A stretch of 11,816 bases of DNA from Hadesarchaea archaeon (GTDB taxonomy: Archaea > Hadarchaeota > Hadarchaeia > Hadarchaeales > WYZ-LMO6). Location of the stretch: positions 1 through 11,816 of the forward strand of contig QNVD01000166.1 of assembly GCA_004347925.1 (NCBI GenBank), read 5' to 3'. Below the pieces are notes generated by a model. The model ran no database searches and had not been told where the DNA came from. It saw only the letters and a program-made list of their open reading frames with translations. The translations under genes were made by a program, and so were the position numbers. Positions 8,701-11,816 of the stretch are shown piece after piece (within the stretch, counting starts at the first letter, position 1; the number at the start of each line of letters is the position of its first letter).

Positions 8701-11700
8701 GGTCCAGGTCCCCCTCGGGGGACGTGGCGGGCCTGGCCTGCTACGAGCTCTGGGTGGCCACGGACAACGCCTTCAGCCAGCTGGTGCTCAGGGAGAACCT
8801 AACCTCCTCCAGCAGGAGCCTAGAGCTTCCGGACAACAGGTACTGGTGGAAGGTGAGGGCCTGGGACCGGGCCAACAACGCCAGCGACTTCGAGGCACCC
8901 TTCACCTTCGTGGTGGACGTCAATCCCCCGCCCGCCCCCTCCCTCCTCTCCCCCGAGAACGGGCTGGTGACGAAGGACAACCGCCCGGTGTTCCGCTGGA
9001 CCCAGGTCTACGACGTGACGGGGGTGAGCTACGAGCTCTGGGTGGACAACGATCCCGACTTCTCCTCCCCGGAGGTCCTGGAGAATGTGCTGGAGAACTC
9101 CTACCAGCCCCTCGGCCTTGGGGATGAGCTCTACTACTGGAGGGTGAGGGCCTGGGACGGCCTGATAGGAGGGAACAGGAAGGCCGGGGAGTTCTCCGAG
9201 GTAAGGGTGTTTCTGGTGGACACCGTCCCGCCCGACCTCCCCGAGAACTCCCCGCTCCACGGCGGGATCGTGGGGGACAAGTTCATCCCGCTCAGCTGGA
9301 ACCCGGTGGAGGACCGCTCCGGCTCCCCCACCGGAGAGGTGGCGGGCCTCTCCCATTACGAGGTTCAGGTGGACAACGATCCCGACTTCAGCTCCGTGGA
9401 CTACACCGGGACCACGGTGGACAACGTCTGGTCCACGGGAGATCCGGGCTATCCCTCCGCGGGCTTCAGGGAGGACAACTTCTACTTCAGGGTCAGGGCC
9501 TGGGACAACGCGGGCAACGTTTCCCCCTGGACCTCCTGCACGGTCTGGAACTTCGTGGTGGACCTCACCAGGCCCTACGGCCCCGCCCTCTACCTGCCCG
9601 ACAACAACGCGGCCGAGAACCACGTGGCGGGGGACTACGTGGTGGTGGATCACGTTTGGGAGAACGTGAGGGACGCCTCCGGGATAGATCACTACGAGAT
9701 CCAGGTCTCCCTCAATCCCTCCTTCACCTCCCTCCTGCCCAGCGAGTACTTCTCCTCCAACCCCTCCCACCTGACCTCCTCCACCGTGACGGTGTTCTAC
9801 CCGTACGACGGGAGGTACTGGTGGAGGGTGAGGGCCTACGACAGGGCCGCCCCAGACCAGCCCGGTGACTGGTCGCAGGTGTACGAGCTGGTGGTGGACA
9901 GGGTGAAGCCCCTCACCCCGGCCCTGCATTCGCCGGAAAACGGGAAGGTCACCTCCGACAACACCCCCTCCTTCGGCTGGGAGAACGTCCCCGACAACAC
10001 CTCCCAGGCCGAGCAGGTGAGCGGGGTGGACCACTTCGTCCTGCAGCTGGACACCAGCCCGGCCTTCTCCTCCCCCAGGACCTTCGACAACCTGAGGGAG
10101 AACGGCTTCACCCTCCCGGCGGAGAACTCCCTGCCCGTGGGCCTCTGGTACTGGAGGGTGAGGGCGGTGGACAGGGCCGGGAACGCGGGGGACTGGAGCG
10201 GGGCCTTCGCCCTGAGGATCGAGGACCTAGTGCTCACTCTGTTCCTGTCGGACAACGCGGTCAACCCGGGGGAGAGCCTCACCGCCCACGGAAGGGCGAG
10301 CTGGCAGCCCGGGAACTCCCCGGTGGTGGGGGAGAACGTGGAGGTCAGCCTGGACGGGTCCCCGCTGGAGAACCTGGTCACGGATGAGAACGGGGAGTAC
10401 TCCCTCATCCTCTCCAGCACGGTGCTGGGCCTGCACACCGTCAGGGTCTCCCTCACGGACAACCAGGGGACCAGGGAGGAGAACGAGCTGACCTTCAAGG
10501 TGGAGACCCTCACCCTCACGGTCTCCCTGAACGACTACGTGGTCAACCCGGGCCAGTCCCTCACCGTCTTGGGAAGGGTGAGGAGGGTCTGGGAGAACGT
10601 GCCCGAGACCTCCGCCACGGCGAGCGTCTACATCGACGACCAGATCGCGGGCGAGGGCGGAACGAACCAGAGCGGGGACTACAGCGTGGCGGTCACGGCA
10701 CCCTCCTCCCTGGGCCCGCACCAGCTGAGGGTGAGGGCGGTGAACTCGGAGGGCATCACGGGCGAGAACCGGACCAGCTTCACCGTCAAGACCCTCTCCG
10801 TCTCCCTCTCCCTCACGGACACCGCCGGGAACCCGAGGAGCGAGGCCAACCCGGGAGAGGCCCTCAGGATCTCCGGCACGGTGAGGCTTCAGCCCGAGGG
10901 CTCCCCGGTGACGCTCAACCCCATCGACCTCTTCCTGGACAACGTCCTCATCAGGACGGACAACACCGACCTCTGGGGCTCCTACCGCTTCGACGTGACG
11001 GCCCCGGAGGAGATAGGGACCTACGAATACAGGGTGAGGATCACGGGCCCGGAGGGGATAACGGGGGAGAACTTCACCCTCCTCACCGTCAGAAGGATAG
11101 ACATCTCCATGGCCTACGACGACGGGGTGGTGAACCCGGGCCAGGTGAACAGGGTGAGCGGGAGGGCGGTGCTCCAGCCGGGTAACGAGCCCGTCCAGTT
11201 CAGCAAGGTGAGCTTCTCCCTCTTCGACGAGAGCGGGAGCTGGTCGGGAGGGGCGGAGAACTACACGGACGCCAACGGCAACTACTCCATCACCTTCACC
11301 AGCCCCTCCAAGATAGGGACCTACTACGGGAAGGCCAGCACCACCGTGGGGGTCTTCTGGAGCGAGAACGTCAAGGAGCTTTACGTGAAGACCGTGAGGC
11401 TCTCCCTCACCTTCGACGACAACATCGTCACCCTCACCCAGAACTTCACCATGAGCGGTGAGGCCGTCCTCCTCCCCGACAACGTCCCCGTGAGGAGCAC
11501 GGCGGTGGAGATAAAGGTGGACGGCTTCCCGGAGACCACCGCCTACACCGACGAGAACGGGCGCTACTCCTACCTGTACACCAAGGATGCCCCCGCCCCC
11601 TCCAAGCACACCGTGCAGGTCCGCCTGCAGAACCCGGAGGGAATCGTGGGGGAGAACACGGGCTACTTCGAGCAGAGGGTGGTGACCTTCGAGTGGTTCG

Positions 11701-11816
11701 GCACCCTGGACTCCCACGGCCAGTTCGACGGCGTGCTCAACCCGGGGGAGAACTTCTACTTGGCCGTGAGGATCCTGGAGAACAACGGCTCGGAGGTCTT
11801 CCCTGTGACCATGGGG
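2622..11816 (+). CDS. Giant modular repeat protein, downstream segment (continues past window end)
   Basis: Frame 3 is open from upstream of 2622 to the final base, giving 3,065 codons without a stop. It resumes mid-linker as PPLDSPSDDYKTN, exactly where the upstream segment loses frame, so both are almost certainly one gene. Contents: eight sandwich domains (2622-5000), three Trp repeats (5001-5144), sixteen sandwich domains (5145-10226), five C-terminal-type beta domains (10227-11681) and the start of another (11682 on). The first in-frame ATG is at 3207, inside a domain and with no ribosome-binding site that I can see, so independent translation looks unlikely. There is no transmembrane segment, sorting motif or enzyme signature in the visible part. 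Many N-x-S/T sequons and few cysteines fit an exported, possibly glycosylated protein. The true C-terminus, which may carry the anchor, is not in the window. Confidence 0.88.
2823..3193 (+). repeat. 53-bp exact repeat between two block-2 domains
   Basis: Bases 2823-2875 equal 3141-3193 (offset 318 bp, 106 codons). They encode WYWRVRARDNAGNVGPW in consecutive domains. The first halves of these two domains differ, so the identity is confined to the C-terminal strands. Confidence 0.85.
5001..5144 (+). repeat. Trp-repeat run III: three units
   Basis: Units open at Trp codons 5001, 5049 and 5100, starting WRSLDSW, WRYAEGW and WAPLERW. The spacing is 48 then 51 bp. The first heptad is the same as that of run I, more than 4.5 kb away. 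The run follows a sandwich domain ending RFLMICR, again without VDTxPP, and leads into GPAPLLLSPANG. The three runs therefore share both their unit and their junction style. Confidence 0.9.
5145..10226 (+). repeat. Fibronectin-III/Ig-like domain block 3 (sixteen domains)
   Basis: Approximate domain starts: 5145, 5469, 5784, 6078, 6399, 6696, 7035, 7323, 7635, 7953, 8289, 8616, 8931, 9234, 9576 and 9912 (last ends 10226). Hallmarks are SPTGE[NV][AS]G[VL] in the long form, YELWVDNDPDFSSPEV in the middle, then DENYFWRVRAWDWAGN and F-[IV]-VDT-[TV]-PP. The first domain is an adapter-like form with WRADSWEIWIDN and no AGN motif. The domain at 7953 has a Val/Asp/Pro-rich insertion near its start. 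The domain at 8289 is divergent, with an aromatic FIFYAGG stretch. The final domain ends LRIED instead of VDTxPP, where the architecture changes class. Confidence 0.87.
6189..6559 (+). repeat. 74-bp exact repeat between neighbouring sandwich domains
   Basis: Bases 6189-6262 equal 6486-6559 (offset 297 bp, 99 codons). The repeat spans the AGVWKYEVWVDND to SPEVREN part of two adjacent domains whose flanks differ in sequence, which points to local duplication or conversion of a domain core. Confidence 0.88.
10227..11681 (+). repeat. Five C-terminal beta-sandwich repeats of a different class
   Basis: Approximate units: 10227-10505, 10506-10790, 10791-11093, 11094-11390 and 11391-11681, each 93-101 residues. 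Each opens with an alternating hydrophobic strand and a [VA]NPG[EQ] turn (weakest in the fifth), then a strand ending [ST]G[RTE] and a V-x-[IV]-x-[DF] strand. Next comes TDENGEYS, TNQSGDYS, TDLWGSYR, TDANGNYS or TDENGRYS. The unit closes with LGxHTVRV or a similar strand and a [TG]EN loop. The T-D-x-N-G-x-Y signature recalls carboxypeptidase-regulatory-like and other bacterial/archaeal Ig-like folds used in surface proteins. The Fn3 signature YWRVRA is absent. A stalk or presentation role is inferred. Confidence 0.8.
11682..11816 (+). repeat. Start of a further C-terminal domain, cut by window end
   Basis: After the fifth repeat the sequence reads VTFEWFGTLD, then FDGVLNPGENFYLAVRILENNGSEVFPVTMG. 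The NPGE turn followed by a Y-L-x-V-x-I-x-x-N-x-G strand resembles CARDB-like or similar domains rather than the preceding repeats, but only about 45 residues are visible, so the class is uncertain. Confidence 0.5.

Noticed and set aside
472-10226. PKD or cadherin domains
   Set aside because: The YxWDFGDG motif of PKD and the DxNDNxP pattern of cadherins are absent; the DN-rich segments sit in a different position, and YYWRVRA fits Fn3-like repeats better.
10227-11816. Dockerin, sortase-type anchor or transmembrane tail near the window end
   Set aside because: No duplicated calcium-loop dockerin, LPxTG-like motif or hydrophobic helix is present; the sequence is still inside a beta domain at the last base.

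Overview
The whole 11.8 kb window lies inside one giant plus-strand gene that is open at both ends. Reading frame 1 is open from base 1. At about 2614-2626 a single-base frameshift moves the reading to frame 3, which then stays open to the last base, 11816. Joined, the visible part encodes about 3,940 residues. No start codon with a leader, signal peptide, membrane anchor or true stop is visible, so the real protein is longer. The frame-1 stop at 2718 comes after about 32 off-frame residues and looks like a product of the frameshift. No RNA gene, promoter, terminator, mobile element, CRISPR array or second gene is supported.

Layout: (1) a run of at least nine 16-17-residue Trp repeats (1-471), then four fibronectin-III/Ig-like beta-sandwich domains (472-1686); (2) a second run of seven Trp repeats (1687-2022), then ten such domains (2023-5000), with the frameshift between the second and third of them; (3) a third run of three Trp repeats (5001-5144), then sixteen domains (5145-10226); (4) a switch to five domains of another beta-sandwich class, typified by 'NPG-S-TV-GR' and 'TDENG-YS' (10227-11681); (5) the start of a sixth C-terminal domain, cut by the window end (11682-11816). 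The first sandwich domain after each Trp run is a distinct variant, so the protein appears to be built from three super-modules.

Organism: GC is high, G/C dominates third codon positions, and arginine is written mostly as AGG. The 'YYWRVRA-D-AGN-G-WS---F-VDT-PP' repeats resemble giant secreted or S-layer-associated proteins of uncultivated archaea and some deep-branching bacteria. I lean towards a thermophilic, GC-rich archaeon, but the sequence does not settle this.

Working together: everything visible is repetitive extracellular-type architecture with no catalytic motif. The natural reading is a long, rod-like, probably glycosylated cell-surface or secreted adhesin or structural fibre. The least familiar features are the Trp repeat with its paired adapter domain, and an extreme excess of Glu-Asn dipeptides throughout the sandwich domains but not in the Trp repeats.
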